Assembly (NCBI GenBank): GCA_026182355.1 | Contig: JAPFBL010000312.1 | Location: 288,001-352,000 of the forward strand | DNA: 64,000 bases | Origin: Hermatobates lingyangjiaoensis | Taxonomy: Eukaryota > Arthropoda > Insecta > Hemiptera > Hermatobatidae | Reading direction: 5' to 3' | In this document: positions 40,301-47,124 of the stretch, one piece after another | Layout of the letters: each line of letters begins with the position of its first letter | Position numbering within the stretch: position 1 is the first letter of the stretch | Made by a program: the position numbers and the translations under genes | The notes under the pieces: model-generated | What the model saw: the letters and a program-made list of their open reading frames with translations, nothing else | The model's database searches: none | What the model was told of the DNA's origin: nothing

Positions 40301-42872
40301 CAGAATTTTAAAACAACAGGAAATATTTTTTTTTCAATAAAATGTACAAATTTTGACTTATAATTCAATCTCAAACCTTGTGAGAGCGATACAAGCCATA
40401 CTGTTTGACGGACAAGAATGAAACTATGCCTATAAATAGAACATTATGTGTAGAATGTGTTGAGATATTTTTTTTCAAAATTACATTCGCTAATGGGGCG
40501 TTACAGTACGATTTCTGTTTTCAGAAAATGTTTTTTGACGCTAAACGGCTGATTAAAAAATAATGAAAATTTGACCAAAAATGGAGCAAAAAATTAGCAA
40601 TCCATAAAAAAAAATTCATGAAGTTTCAATTACGGGAAAGAGCAATAACGATATAAAAACTCTTTGTTTACCCTAGACTAAGAGATCACCTGCTATACTT
40701 GTCGAATTTTTTATATTTTTTTACATTGTTTACATTGACTTAGAAATTTTTTGAGCGAATCCACTGAGATAAAATTGATTTTATAAAGGAACAATTTAAA
40801 TTGTTTATTGAATTATATGAGATGTAAGAGGAATAATATTTTGCAGGAAAATGATAATACTCACTCAGAAGAAATTCGTATATATGTTATTTGACAAAGG
40901 GGAAGGAAAATGATCTTATTAAATACTAAGAAGCTTATTATTATTATTATTTTAAAAATTAAAATTCCCAGTATGATAATTCTATAAAAGACCAAAAATG
41001 TAAATGATAATTCATAATCTGAATCTTTCGTTTAGAGATTAATAAATGTAATTATCGTACATCTTTAATTAACAAATCACCTTAAAACAACATTTTCTTC
41101 GTAGTTAAAGATGTTTTTCAGAGAAAAAAAGGGTATTTTCCTGTTTTAAATTTAAAATTTTTTCTTTAATATTCAATGTAGAAGGATGTCAAGTAAACGA
41201 TGTAAGAAATCCACTGGCTGTTTGAACGAAAGCCATTCTCTTGTAGGAGAATAAATCGTTTCAAGAAGTGTTCACTTTGGTTTTTCAAAAATGTTATTAC
41301 TGCTGTAGTTATACTAATGCAATTATTTGCAAATAATAAATTATTTGTGATGTACAAAAATAAGCTTATAAAATGATATGTCCTTCAATCACTATCTGTA
41401 CTACCTCAGGAATGAAAGGCTAATAATTATATCCCATTTAGATGTTTACGTTATGCTTAAATGAGACGTTATGTTTTATATACTCAAGAAATTTGACATT
41501 AAGTTACTTATAGTAAAGTAGAGTGTAGGCCACTCCAGATTTTTTCTTTTTGTGTAGAGACGTAATTTTTTGAAATCCCCAATGTGGGTAAATGCACAAC
41601 TATAACAGATTGCACAAGGTTTTAATTTTCTTTTTGTGTAGAGACGTAATTTTTAAAATCCCTAATGTGGGTAAATGCTACACTATAACAGATTCACAAG
41701 GTTTTAATTTTTTTTTTTTAGAGACGTAATTTTTTGGAATCCCTAATGTGGGTAAATGCTACACTATAACAAATTCACGAGGGTTTAATTTTTTTTTGTT
41801 TAGAGACGTAATTTTTTGGAATCCCTAATGTGGGTAAATGCTACACTATAACAGATTCACAAGGTTTTAATTTTTTTTTTTTAGAGACGTAATTTTTTGG
41901 AATCCCTAATGTGGGTAAATGCTACACTATAACAAATTCACGAGGTTTTAATTTTTTTTTGTTTAGAGACGTAATTTTTTGGAATCCCTAATGTGGGTAA
42001 ATGCTACACTATAACAGATTCACAAGGTTTTAATTTTTTTTTTTTTTTGTTTATAGACTTAATTTTTTGGAATCCCTAATGTGGGTAAATGCTACACTAT
42101 AACAGATTCACAAGGTTTTAATTTTTTTTTTTTGTTTAGAGACGTAATTTTTTGGTTCCCTAATGTGGGTAAATGCTACACTATAACAGATTCAAAAGGT
42201 TTTATTTTTTTTTTTTTGTTTTGTTTAGAGACGTAATTTTTTGGAATCCCTTGTGTGGGTAAATGCTACACTGTAACAGATTGCACAAGGTTTTAATTTT
42301 TTTTTTGTGTAGAGACGTAATTTTTAAAATCTCTAATGTGGGTAAATGCTACACTATAACAGATTGCACAAGGTTTTAATTTTTTTTTTGTGTACAGACG
42401 TAATTTTTTGAAATCCCTAATGTGGGTAAATGCTACACTATAACAGATTCAAGAGGTTTTAATTTTTTTTTTTTTGTGTAGAGACGTAATTTTTTTAAAT
42501 CCCTAATGTGGGTAAATGCTACACTATAACAGATTCACATGGTTTTAATTTTTTTTTTTTTTTTGGTTAGAGACGTAATTTTTTGAAATCCCTTATGTGG
42601 GTAAATGCTACACTATAACAGATTCAAGAGGTTTTAATTTTTTTTTTTTTCAGTGCACCTTGGTTGATAGAAGCGCTGATAACATTAATTCTGAAGAAGA
42701 TCTCTGTACGTCAACAAGTGGTAAAATGCGTGTTAAAACTGAAAAATGTCTTACTTTACCTTTAACAAAGAAAAAAGAACAAGTTGAACCGAGAAAGGAA
42801 TTGAAAAAAGAATCATATACTTCGAAGTTAAGAAACACTATTAGAAAGAAGACAAGTTCAAGCCCCAAGTGA
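22793..42872 (+). CDS. STARD10: START-domain lipid-transfer protein (STARD10/PCTP-like), 6 exons, 308 aa
   Basis: START proteins bind a single lipid in a helix-grip pocket; STARD10 and PCTP carry phosphatidylcholine or phosphatidylethanolamine between membranes. Six exons with GT/AG borders join in frame to 927 nt including the stop. The START domain runs from about residue 20 to 230. Recognisable stretches are [56 protein letters not shown] and [13 protein letters not shown]. The last exon gives a lysine-rich tail of about 72 residues instead of the acidic, serine-rich end of vertebrate STARD10. Total length is near the roughly 290 residues usual for STARD10. Intron 2 alone is 7.9 kb and full of retroelements. 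Confidence 0.9.
22949..25500. other. STARD10-like intron 1, left part
   Basis: AT-rich with no recognised coding sequence. Bases 25130-25320 hold pieces of the SINE family and its 3' tail (GTGATACCACACA, TTTTGCTTAACTCAAGT). The open frame at 24695-25153 (minus) has no recognisable motif and is probably chance. Confidence 0.45.
25520..26340. repeat. Purine-rich minisatellite in STARD10-like intron 1
   Basis: Plus-strand GA-rich units resembling GAGAGAGTGTGAGTGAGG and GGAAGGAGAGAGTGAGGGTGA repeat with variation over about 800 bases. The 296-codon minus-strand frame is a Ser/Pro/Leu translation of the repeat. Confidence 0.93.
26616..26763 (+). CDS. STARD10: STARD10-like exon 2
   Basis: Codes residues 53-102, including [18 protein letters not shown] and [11 protein letters not shown]. 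This is the best-conserved part of STARD10/PCTP domains. The acceptor is TTATTTTAG and the donor GTTAGT. Confidence 0.93.
27120..27960. repeat. G-run interspersed repeat, copy 1
   Basis: It starts near a run of G and ends around a second G run at 27903. It shares long blocks with copies at 57930-58350, 59571-60055 and 63250-63600, for example TGATTGTAATTCCATGAAAA. No terminal repeats or coding sequence are evident. Sequence within 27300-27560 is itself a two-fold repeat. Confidence 0.6.
27930..28140. repeat. Inverted repeat with CCACTGGGTTTGAGGTA units
   Basis: The block CACTGGGTTTGAGGTA on one side and TACCTCAAACCCAGTG on the other occur in several short copies. They are separated by inverted AGAGAAG sequences, giving a foldback of about 200 bases. 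Confidence 0.6.
28380..28417 (-). ncRNA. Hammerhead ribozyme, ACGCGT family
   Basis: CTGATGA, one extra T, six perfect stem II pairs closed by a TTT loop, GAA, the palindromic ACGCGT and cleavage base U (28383). Stem I is short, with one certain pair next to the cleavage site. Confidence 0.65.
28504..28540 (+). ncRNA. Hammerhead-like core, ACGCGT family, weaker stem II
   Basis: CTGATGA, one extra T, GACCAC/GTGTTC with a mismatch, GAA, ACGCGT and cleavage base T28536. It is the mirror copy of 28380-28417. Confidence 0.5.
28900..30420. other. AT-rich intron sequence with an internal inverted piece
   Basis: Bases 28915-29030 and 29540-29650 are inverted relatives (AACTGAACGGTCATTTC-like against GAAATGACTGTTCAGTT). 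The stretch 29280-29410 is a dispersed repeat also present at 39905-40080, including GATGATGTCTGTGTGTGTGT. No coding sequence is recognised. Confidence 0.45.
30491..30523 (+). ncRNA. Hammerhead core, AATT stem III
   Basis: CTGATGA (30495-30501), one extra C, a GGTTCAACC hairpin, GAA (30512-30514), palindromic AATT (30515-30518) and cleavage base A30519. Stem I pairs G30520-C30494, A30521-T30493 and A30523-T30491, with one mismatch. Confidence 0.6.
30608..30786. repeat. Near-perfect palindrome, 179 bp
   Basis: The two halves, beginning TTGTTAAAATGTACCGCAGC and ending in its inverse, meet near 30697 at AAGGTGATAATTACCACCTT. A decayed relative of one arm is at 46312-46380. No complete hammerhead core is present. 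Confidence 0.85.
30906..30948 (-). ncRNA. Hammerhead ribozyme of PLE copy A, apparently complete
   Basis: On the minus strand: stem I GACT (30945-30948), CTGACGA (30938-30944), one extra A, stem II GACCG/CGGTT (30932-30936 and 30920-30924), GAA (30917-30919), palindromic stem III AGATCT (30911-30916), cleavage base U (30910) and AGTC (30906-30909) closing stem I. It is 170 bases downstream of the GIY-YIG stop codon, on the same strand. Confidence 0.88.
31118..31648 (-). pseudogene. PLE GIY-YIG endonuclease fragment, copy A
   Basis: The frame codes about 176 residues. [10 protein letters not shown] at 66-75 and [14 protein letters not shown] at 77-90 are the GIY and YIG halves and the catalytic arginine region. 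The CKNC pair before YIG is usual in Penelope-like nucleases. NGLFKLDTF lies near the end. In a live element this domain nicks target DNA for target-primed reverse transcription. The start is not a true start; the frame continues upstream after a one-base frameshift. Confidence 0.85.
31982..32019 (+). ncRNA. Hammerhead ribozyme, ACGT family variant
   Basis: Stem I GCC (31982-31984) pairs with GGC (32017-32019). CTGAAGA is at 31985-31991, one extra T, stem II GGCATA/TATGTC with one wobble, GAA at 32009-32011, ACTT in place of ACGT, and cleavage base C32016. It abuts PLE copy A on the opposite strand. Confidence 0.65.
32421..32529. repeat. Palindrome with hammerhead-like neighbour
   Basis: The arms AGAAGAAGGGAAGAGGAAGA and inverse enclose CTGGCAG...CTGCCAG. 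Immediately right, 32532-32570 carries CTGACGG, GAACTTCAGTTC, GAA and ATAT; only the last core base (A9 to G) is wrong for an ATAT-family hammerhead. Confidence 0.7.
32765..33643. repeat. Very long inverted repeat, arms about 340 bp
   Basis: Bases 32765-33106 and 33302-33643 are near-identical inverted copies around an AT-rich spacer of about 195 bp. The outer part of each arm holds a GTAAGTG-family core (CTGAAGA, CGGATCATCAG, AAA), in which G12 of GAA has been lost. A shorter sister palindrome is at 45802-46084. Confidence 0.85.
33705..33896. repeat. Palindrome, 192 bp
   Basis: The arms begin AACTTTAAATTACACAAAGC and mirror about 33800. The right arm contains GAACAACAGTTC, GAA and ATATT, which is stem II to stem III of an ATAT-type hammerhead, but CTGANGA is gone. 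Confidence 0.8.
34145..34600. mobile_element. hAT-type non-autonomous DNA transposon
   Basis: Terminal repeats CAGTGTTTCTTGAA and, inverted, CAGTGCTTCTCAAA bound 456 bases. A perfect 8-bp target duplication TGTTATTG stands at 34137-34144 and 34601-34608. An 8-bp duplication and CAG termini are hallmarks of the hAT superfamily. There is no transposase; it contains a (GA)n tract at 34291-34318. It lies 49 bases upstream of STARD10-like exon 3. Confidence 0.85.
34650..34802 (+). CDS. STARD10: STARD10-like exon 3
   Basis: Codes residues 102-153: [20 protein letters not shown] and [16 protein letters not shown]. The acceptor is GTTTGCAG and the donor GTAATA. The exon begins 49 bases after the right end of the hAT element at 34145-34600. 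Confidence 0.94.
34860..35560. other. STARD10-like intron 3, left part
   Basis: Bases 34880-34940 match the TTAAATAGCAGAGCAG repeat end loosely. At about 35145-35195 is a decayed ATAT-family core (CTGATGT). At 35534-35577 an AGATCT-family plus-strand copy keeps CTGACGA but has lost GAA. No coding sequence is recognised. Confidence 0.4.
35700..35739 (+). ncRNA. Hammerhead ribozyme, ATAT family
   Basis: CTGATGA (35707-35713), one extra C, stem II GAC/GTC with a GATG loop, GAA (35725-35727), palindromic ATAT (35728-35731) and cleavage base A35732. Stem I pairs 35733-35739 with 35700-35706 at six of seven positions. Confidence 0.72.
35829..35866 (+). ncRNA. Hammerhead-like core, ATAT family, weak stem II
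   Basis: CTGAAGA (35835-35841), GAA (35852-35854), ATAT and cleavage base A. Only two base pairs can form in stem II, and stem I has mismatches. Confidence 0.45.
36180..36320. repeat. Diverged copy of the 4.4 kb inverted-repeat family
   Basis: It shares GATTCGGTTGATTTTATAGG and the ACGGTTTTATTTTAAAAACC stem with 52920-53020, but it is a single arm. Confidence 0.45.
36620..36825 (-). repeat. tRNA-derived SINE
   Basis: Same family and orientation as 16660-16905. The head GGGGTCAGGTTAGCTCAGTG ends at 36824, box B is GGGTTCAATACC, and the body runs to about 36620. Confidence 0.78.
37059..37186 (+). CDS. STARD10: STARD10-like exon 4
   Basis: Codes residues 153-195, ending in [15 protein letters not shown], which lies just before the C-terminal lid helix of START domains. 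The donor GTCAAT is followed within about 20 bases by the end of a Penelope-like insertion. Confidence 0.93.
37245..37288 (-). ncRNA. Hammerhead ribozyme of PLE copy B, one base inserted
   Basis: CTGACGA (37278-37284), stem II GACCG/CGGTT, GAA and AGATCT (37251-37256) match copy A. An extra base lies at 37249-37250 beside the cleavage site, shifting stem I. Confidence 0.65.
37460..37945 (-). pseudogene. PLE GIY-YIG endonuclease fragment, copy B
   Basis: An open frame of 161 codons with the same order of motifs as copy A. GIY has become SIY and one cysteine of CKNC is replaced by phenylalanine, so this copy is probably inactive. [14 protein letters not shown] and NGLFKIDTF are kept. Confidence 0.82.
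38158..38284. repeat. Near-perfect palindrome, 127 bp
   Basis: The arms begin AGGTGTGTTCTCTAATCGGG and meet near 38221 at GTTGCCTGGCAAC. It is the outer part of the 4.4 kb inverted-repeat family without the hammerhead-like unit. Confidence 0.88.
38399..38521 (+). CDS. STARD10: STARD10-like exon 5
   Basis: Codes residues 196-236: [20 protein letters not shown] and FKPWIYPEQ. This is the C-terminal helix of the START domain. The acceptor is TTTACAG and the donor GTAAAA. Confidence 0.92.
38650..38960. repeat. ACGCGT-family palindrome, both ribozymes damaged
   Basis: Inverted arms meet near 38795. The minus arm (about 38713-38748) has TTGAAGA in place of CTGAAGA. The plus arm (about 38843-38880) has GTA in place of GAA. 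Stem II GAACAC/GTGTTC remains perfect in both. The 38300-38398 and 38522-38650 flanks show nothing recognisable. Confidence 0.7.
38988..39014. repeat. Poly-T run
   Basis: A run of about 24 T, possibly the tail of a retroposed sequence inserted on the minus strand. The following 39015-39350 is unrecognised and ends with TTAGGTTAGG-type repeat sequence. Confidence 0.6.
39690..39900. repeat. ACGCGT-family palindrome
   Basis: Inverted arms begin AACATGAAAACTAACAACG. The minus-strand copy has an intact core, given separately. The plus-strand copy (39832-39868) has CTGAAGT, a change at A9. Confidence 0.75.
39724..39763 (-). ncRNA. Hammerhead ribozyme, ACGCGT family
   Basis: CTGAAGA (39754-39760), one extra A, a stem II of GAAC-type pairs with small mismatches, GAA (39735-39737), stem III ACACGT and cleavage base U (39728). 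Stem I GTT/AAC is three pairs. Confidence 0.65.
39905..41510. other. STARD10-like intron 5, left part, no gene seen
   Basis: 39905-40080 is the dispersed repeat with GATGATGTCTGTGTGTGTGT followed by (GGGT)n. 40680-40800 is an inverse relative of the repeat at 12700-12990 and 62600-62870, so Helitron or RTE debris is possible. The rest is AT-rich and unrecognised. Confidence 0.45.
41540..42651. repeat. Minisatellite, about 83 bp unit, ending at the last splice acceptor
   Basis: About 13 units resembling AGAGACGTAATTTTTTG, AATCCCTAATGTGGGTAAAT, GCTACACTATAACAGATTCA and a T run. The unit matches the outer end of the ACGCGT ribozyme elements (compare 56880-56910 and 38930-38960). The last T run supplies the polypyrimidine tract of STARD10-like exon 6. 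Several units contain TTTTTTTTGTGTAG, which resembles a 3' splice site. Confidence 0.9.
42654..42872 (+). CDS. STARD10: STARD10-like exon 6 (stop)
   Basis: Codes residues 237-308 and the TGA stop. The tail is basic and lysine-rich ([15 protein letters not shown]), with serines near the end. The acceptor TTTTTCAG is formed by the last unit of the minisatellite at 41540-42651. It is the least conserved exon, but the uninterrupted 73-codon frame joins in phase. Confidence 0.85.
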   Translation, partial: CTLVDRSADNINSEEDLCTSTSGKMRVKTEKCLTLPLTKKKEQVEPRKELKKESYTSKLRNTIRKKTSSSPK

Positions 42873-42903
42873 TGCTTGATTCAATCCTCCTGCTGCTTTT
42901 CTG

Positions 42904-42909
42904 AATAAA
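42904..42909 (+). terminator. Polyadenylation signal AATAAA
   Basis: AATAAA occurs 32 bases after the stop codon of the STARD10-like gene. If used, the 3' UTR would be very short. Other AATAAA hexamers occur further on, so this is one candidate. Confidence 0.45.
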
Positions 42910-43379
42910 CAAAATCTCGAATCCATATCTATGACTTGTTCTGAAAATAATCTAAAAGAGCTTGTTAAAAACAATTCGATATAAAGATACTCACTTGACC
43001 CTCGAATTGACGTACTAATGGAGACTCGGACAGGTCCGTAAATGGGTAACACTGGTTATTGGAAACCGAATGATGGGTAGTGTAAGCAAAGAGGTTCCAT
43101 ATACATAACCTCAGTAAAACTTTCAAGAAAAGCCAAACTATCTCAATTTCATTTACTTTACCACACTACGCATTTCATTTAAATAAACACTATTATTATA
43201 TATAATAAAAAGTTAATGTTTATTATACATTAAAATAAATAATAATAATATTGTTTATGCATAATAAAGATGCAATTTGAATAAGATAGCGAAATTGGAG
43301 TAGCCTAGGCTACTCGGTCTCACTCTGCCCTTATTGTCAATTACCAATACCTGGTTGATAATTTATGCTATTCGGAAAA

Positions 43380-44635
43380 AAAAGTACAAAAACTTGAAAG
43401 TCTCGTTTCTTGAAGTACGGAAATTTGACAGTATCGTTTCTTGAAGTACGCAAATTTGACAGTATCGTTTCTTGAAGTACGGAAATTTGACAGTATCGTT
43501 TCTTTAAGTACGCAAATTTGACAGTATCGTTTCTTTAAGTACGCAAATTTGACAGTATCGTTTCTTTAAGTACGGAAATTTGATAGTATCGTTTCTATAA
43601 GTACGAAAATTTGAAAGTATCGTTTCTTTAAGTACGCAAATTTGACAGTATCGTTTCTTTAAGTACGCAAATTTGACAGTATCGTTTCTTTAAGTACGCA
43701 AATTTGACAGTATCGTTTCTTTAAGTACGGAAATTTGATAGTATCGTTTCTATAAGTACGAAAATTTGAAAGTATCGTTTCTTGAAGTACGGAAATTTGA
43801 TAGTATCGTTTCTTTAAGTACGGAAATTTGATAGTATCGTTTCTATAAGTACGAAAATTTGAAAGTATCGTTTCTTGAAGTACGAAAATTTGAAAGTATC
43901 GTTTCTTTAAGTACGCAAATTTGACAGTATCGTTTCTTTAAGTACGCAAATTTGACAGTATCGTTTCTTTAAGTACGCAAATTTGACAGTATCGTTTCTT
44001 TAAGTACGGAAATTTGATAGTATCGTTTCTATAAGTACGAAAATTTGAAAGTATCGTTTCTTGAAGTACGGAAATTTGATAGTATCGTTTCTTTAAGTAC
44101 GGAAATTTGATAGTATCGTTTCTATAAGTACGAAAATTTGAAAGTATCGTTTCTTGAAGTACGAAAATTTGAAAGTATCGTTTCTTTAAGTACGCAAATT
44201 TGACAGTATCGTTTCTTTAAGTACGAAAATTTGACAGTATCGTTTCTTTAAGTACGCAAATTTGACAGTATCGTTTCTTTAAGTACGCAAATTTGACAGT
44301 ATCGTTTCTTTAAGTACGTAAATTTGACAGTATCGTTTCTTTAAGTACGGAAATTTGATAGTATCGTTTCTATAAGTACGAAAATTTGAAAGTATCGTTT
44401 CTTGAAGTACGGAAATTTGATAGTATCGTTTCTTTAAGTACGGAAATTTGACAGTATCGTTTCTTTAAGTACGAAATTTGAAGTATCGTTTCTTGAAGTA
44501 CGAAAATTTGAAAGTATCGTTTCTTTAAGTACGCAAATTTGACAGTATCGTTTCTTTAAGTACGGAAACCTGAAAGTATCGTTTCTATAAGTACGAAAAT
44601 TTGAAAGTATCGTTTCTTGAAGTACGGAAACTCGA
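43380..44635. repeat. Minisatellite, 31 bp unit, about 40 copies
   Basis: The unit reads AAGTACGCAAATTTGACAGT followed by ATCGTTTCTTT. Variants (GGAAATTTGATAG, ATAAGTACGAAAATTTG) recur in a fixed order, giving a higher-order unit of several monomers that itself repeats at least three times (about 43680, 43990 and 44280). It ends at CTCGAGGGTCGAG. It begins about 500 bp beyond the STARD10-like stop. Confidence 0.95.
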
Positions 44636-44774
44636 GGGTCGAGTGTATTTAATTAGTTGTTAAAAAAAAATAGGGTCTAAGAAGGCTCATTATAATATGT
44701 GTTGTTTTAAAATAAGAAAAAAAGCTTTAATGTATACGGAGAAGAAGTAAATCGTAATGAAAGGTCCATGACCA

Positions 44775-45015
44775 AATGTGGTTCACGAGTCTCGTATGTC
44801 TCACGAGTTTCATGTGGATCACTGAGTCTCGTATGACTCACGAGTTTCATATGGCTCACGAGTTCATGTTGCTCACGAGTCTCGTATGTCTCACGAGTTT
44901 CATGTGGATCACGAGTCTCGTATGTCTTACGAGTTTCATGTGGCTCATGAGTCCCATATGGCTCACGAGTTTCATGTGGCTCACGATTCCCATACGGCTC
45001 ACGAGGTTCATGTGT
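44775..45015. repeat. Minisatellite of CACGAGTTTCATGTGG units
   Basis: About 16 short units of 14-15 bases alternating CACGAGTCTCGTATGTCT and CACGAGTTTCATGTGGAT. The sequence is rich in ACGAG and CTCGT. The open frames on both strands are periodic translations, not genes. Confidence 0.92.
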
Positions 45016-45504
45016 TTCACGGGTTCTTTTGACTTCCAATATTTCGCTAGAGCTGTTATCCAATCTACTTTATTCGTTACAATTAATATATTATTACTCT
45101 ATATTAATAAGGTGAGTAAAAACAACAACAACAAAAATCGTTTTAGAAATACAGCTATTATTAACTAAGTATGAATAACGGTTCCATTGGATTGAAACGG
45201 AATTTAATATTATTGGTTAATATAAATTATTTAAGAGTGAATGTGACAAATAGATCAGTGTGTGTTTGTATTCCCATGTCTTCCGATTCTGAAACATCTG
45301 AACTTTATCGTCTGTGGTTTTTATATTAGATGAGTCTGCACATTCATACTTTACTTGTAGCAAAATTGAATGTATACCATTCCTTATTTCTTGTTTATTT
45401 GTATATATCATTTGGGTTTTTGACTCTGACTGTAATGAAACATGTTTCTTCTTTGTTTGTATATATAAATATTCAGGTAACTCACCACAAATGAATGAAG
45501 ATAG

Positions 45505-45544
45505 TCGCTCTGAGGCCTTTCGTTTTCACGTCGTCAGAGAGCAA
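45505..45544 (-). ncRNA. Hammerhead ribozyme, AGGCCT family, apparently complete
   Basis: On the minus strand: CTGACGA (45531-45537), a short stem II with a GAAAA-type loop, GAA (45519-45521), palindromic stem III AGGCCT (45513-45518) and cleavage base C (45512). Stem I is the longest in the window: 45505-45511 pair with 45538-45544 at all seven positions, one a wobble. It lies just downstream of the PLE tail. Confidence 0.83.
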
Positions 45545-45566
45545 GTGAATACAAGTTGTAGGGAGG

Positions 45567-45740
45567 TTATGAATTTTGATTTAAAGTTGGATTAAGATTG
45601 CCATCATTGAGAGTATTTTTCCCTATTACAGTCGAAATAGTCTTGATTTGTTTAACGATTCCTTCAATTAGAAATTCATCTAATTTAAAAAGACCTGGAC
45701 TAGTGTTGAGTAAGCTCTTAGAAAAGGCTTTTCTAAGTCT
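45567..45740 (-). pseudogene. PLE protein C-terminal tail
   Basis: The minus-strand frame gives LLNTSPGLFKLDEFLIEGIV and continues about 35 more residues to a TAA at 45567-45569. NxSPGLFKLD at this position is the usual end of Penelope-like proteins; compare [11 protein letters not shown] in copies A and B. The GIY-YIG part is missing. Confidence 0.65.
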
Positions 45741-45857
45741 TTTTACAAAAGCCTTTTCATTTGTGGTGAGTTACCTGAATATATATATATATGTAACACA
45801 GCTCAAAAACGAAGAAAAGCAACACACAGAGAAAGAGACACACTTACAAACTCAAGT

Positions 45858-45878
45858 TTCCGGATGATCCGTCTTCAG
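45858..45878 (-). ncRNA. Hammerhead core, left arm of palindrome
   Basis: CTGAAGA (45872-45878), stem II CGGA/TCCG closed by TCA, GAA (45858-45860). Downstream ACTTGAGT can form a three-pair stem III. Stem I does not pair well. Confidence 0.55.
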
Positions 45879-46008
45879 GAGAAAATAGAATGGGCGACCA
45901 AGCACGCCGGATACACAACGGCAGGAAACCGTCCGGCAACTTAGTCCTGCCGGGACGGTTTCCTGCCGTTGTGTATCCGGCGTGCTTGGTCGCACATTCT
46001 ATTTGCTC

Positions 46009-46038
46009 CTGAAGACGGATCATCCGGAAACTTGAGTT
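46009..46038 (+). ncRNA. Hammerhead core, right arm of palindrome
   Basis: CTGAAGA (46009-46015), stem II CGGA/TCCG (46016-46019 and 46023-46026), GAA (46027-46029), ACTTGAGT as a possible three-pair stem III (46030-46037) and T46038. No extra base follows A9 here. I could not find a matching stem I. Confidence 0.55.
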
Positions 46039-46149
46039 TGTAAGTGTGTCTCTTTCTCTGTGTGTTGCTTTTCTTCGTTTTGAGATGTTTTGCGTCCAGT
46101 TTGGATCGTTTTTTTCGAATTTTGAGTGAAATATATATCTATATAAAAA

Positions 46150-46262
46150 GATTTCACATAAACACGTGAAATAACAATCAATGATCAAACCACAATAAGA
46201 AATTGGAAAACAAGACTAAGATCTTTTAACCGTAACAAGCGGTCTTCGTCAGAGTCAAAAAC
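46150..46262 (-). repeat. AGATCT-family PLE end, ribozyme damaged
   Basis: It contains the common end CACGTGAAATAACAATCAAT, then AGATCT and CTGACGA, but GAA has become AAA, which should abolish cleavage. Confidence 0.6.
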
Positions 46263-46481
46263 CCAACTTCAGTTTAACTTCATTAAATTGATATGGTATT
46301 TAACCCCAGCCCACCGTAAAGTTGTTAGGAAATTGGACAGACCAGCTTTAAAGTCGTTAATGCAGAGGCTCTGTGCATTTCAATTATATATATATCAATG
46401 ATCAAAACATATTATGAAATGGGAAAAAAAGACATATAAAAACTATAATAAAAGCAGCACAAAGTTAGACATAGACAAAAC

Positions 46482-46520
46482 TCACTTCTATATTTCGACA
46501 ATTGTTGTCATCAGGGAGGA
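46482..46520 (-). ncRNA. Hammerhead core, ATAT family, decayed stem II
   Basis: CTGATGA (46508-46514), GAA (46494-46496), ATAT (46490-46493) and cleavage base A (46489), with partial stem I pairing. Stem II can pair only if core bases are used. Mirror copies at about 46581-46615 and 46713-46750 are further decayed. Confidence 0.45.
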
Positions 46521-47124
46521 AAAAGTCCCACTTGGAAGTACGGAGGTGATTCACACTAGGGGTGTAACGAATTATCACACCTGATGTTGACCATTGTTGA
46601 AATATAGAAGTGAGTTTTGTCTACGTCTATGTTTGTGTTACTTTTGTTATAGTTTTTATATATAAACATAAATACGTTTGCTTTCATCTTCTCGCCACTC
46701 AACTTCCATTCCTGAGGATGACCGTTAAAAGGGTCGATCATATTGAATATGAGTCCTAGAATTTGTTTTTCATTCATTTTTCTTTAAGTTTTCAAATTAT
46801 ATATATATGTTTAAAGTAAAGACTGATAACTTTTTAATTAATTTTAAATAAACCTGATTGTTGTTGGTAACGAGTATAGAACTCTTATTAAGACATTCCT
46901 ATTGTAATACATGTTTTAATATTCTCTTTATTAATAAAAAGGGACATATAAAAGATGAGGTCAGTTGATTTGTATTGTTAATAGTATAGCAAAAGAAGTT
47001 TTCTAATCGACTAACAGTACAAGTAGATAGCAAGTTCTTAACTGTTAATCATGAAATTCACTTGATTTACCACTCTGAAATTATTCATAAGAAATATTAT
47101 TGCCGATTTATTCGTCTGGAATAT

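Larger units (their letters stand above)
45472..45782 (-). mobile_element. Penelope-like remnant of a third lineage with inverted ends
   Basis: Inverted ends ATTCAGGTAACTCACCACAAAT (45474-45495) and their inverse at about 45757-45779 enclose a PLE C-terminal coding piece and a complete hammerhead, both on the minus strand. A decayed solo end of the same family is at 10683-10760. Confidence 0.7.
45802..46084. repeat. Near-perfect palindrome, 283 bp, with a hammerhead core in each arm
   Basis: The arms begin CTCAAAAACGAAGAAAAGCA and mirror near 45942. They differ at only a handful of bases. Each contains CTGAAGA, CGGATCATCCG, GAA, so both strands would transcribe a core. Confidence 0.9.

Noticed and set aside
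43380..44635. CRISPR-like array with 31-bp spacing
   Set aside because: There are no unique spacers: the whole unit is repeated, and the window is eukaryotic.
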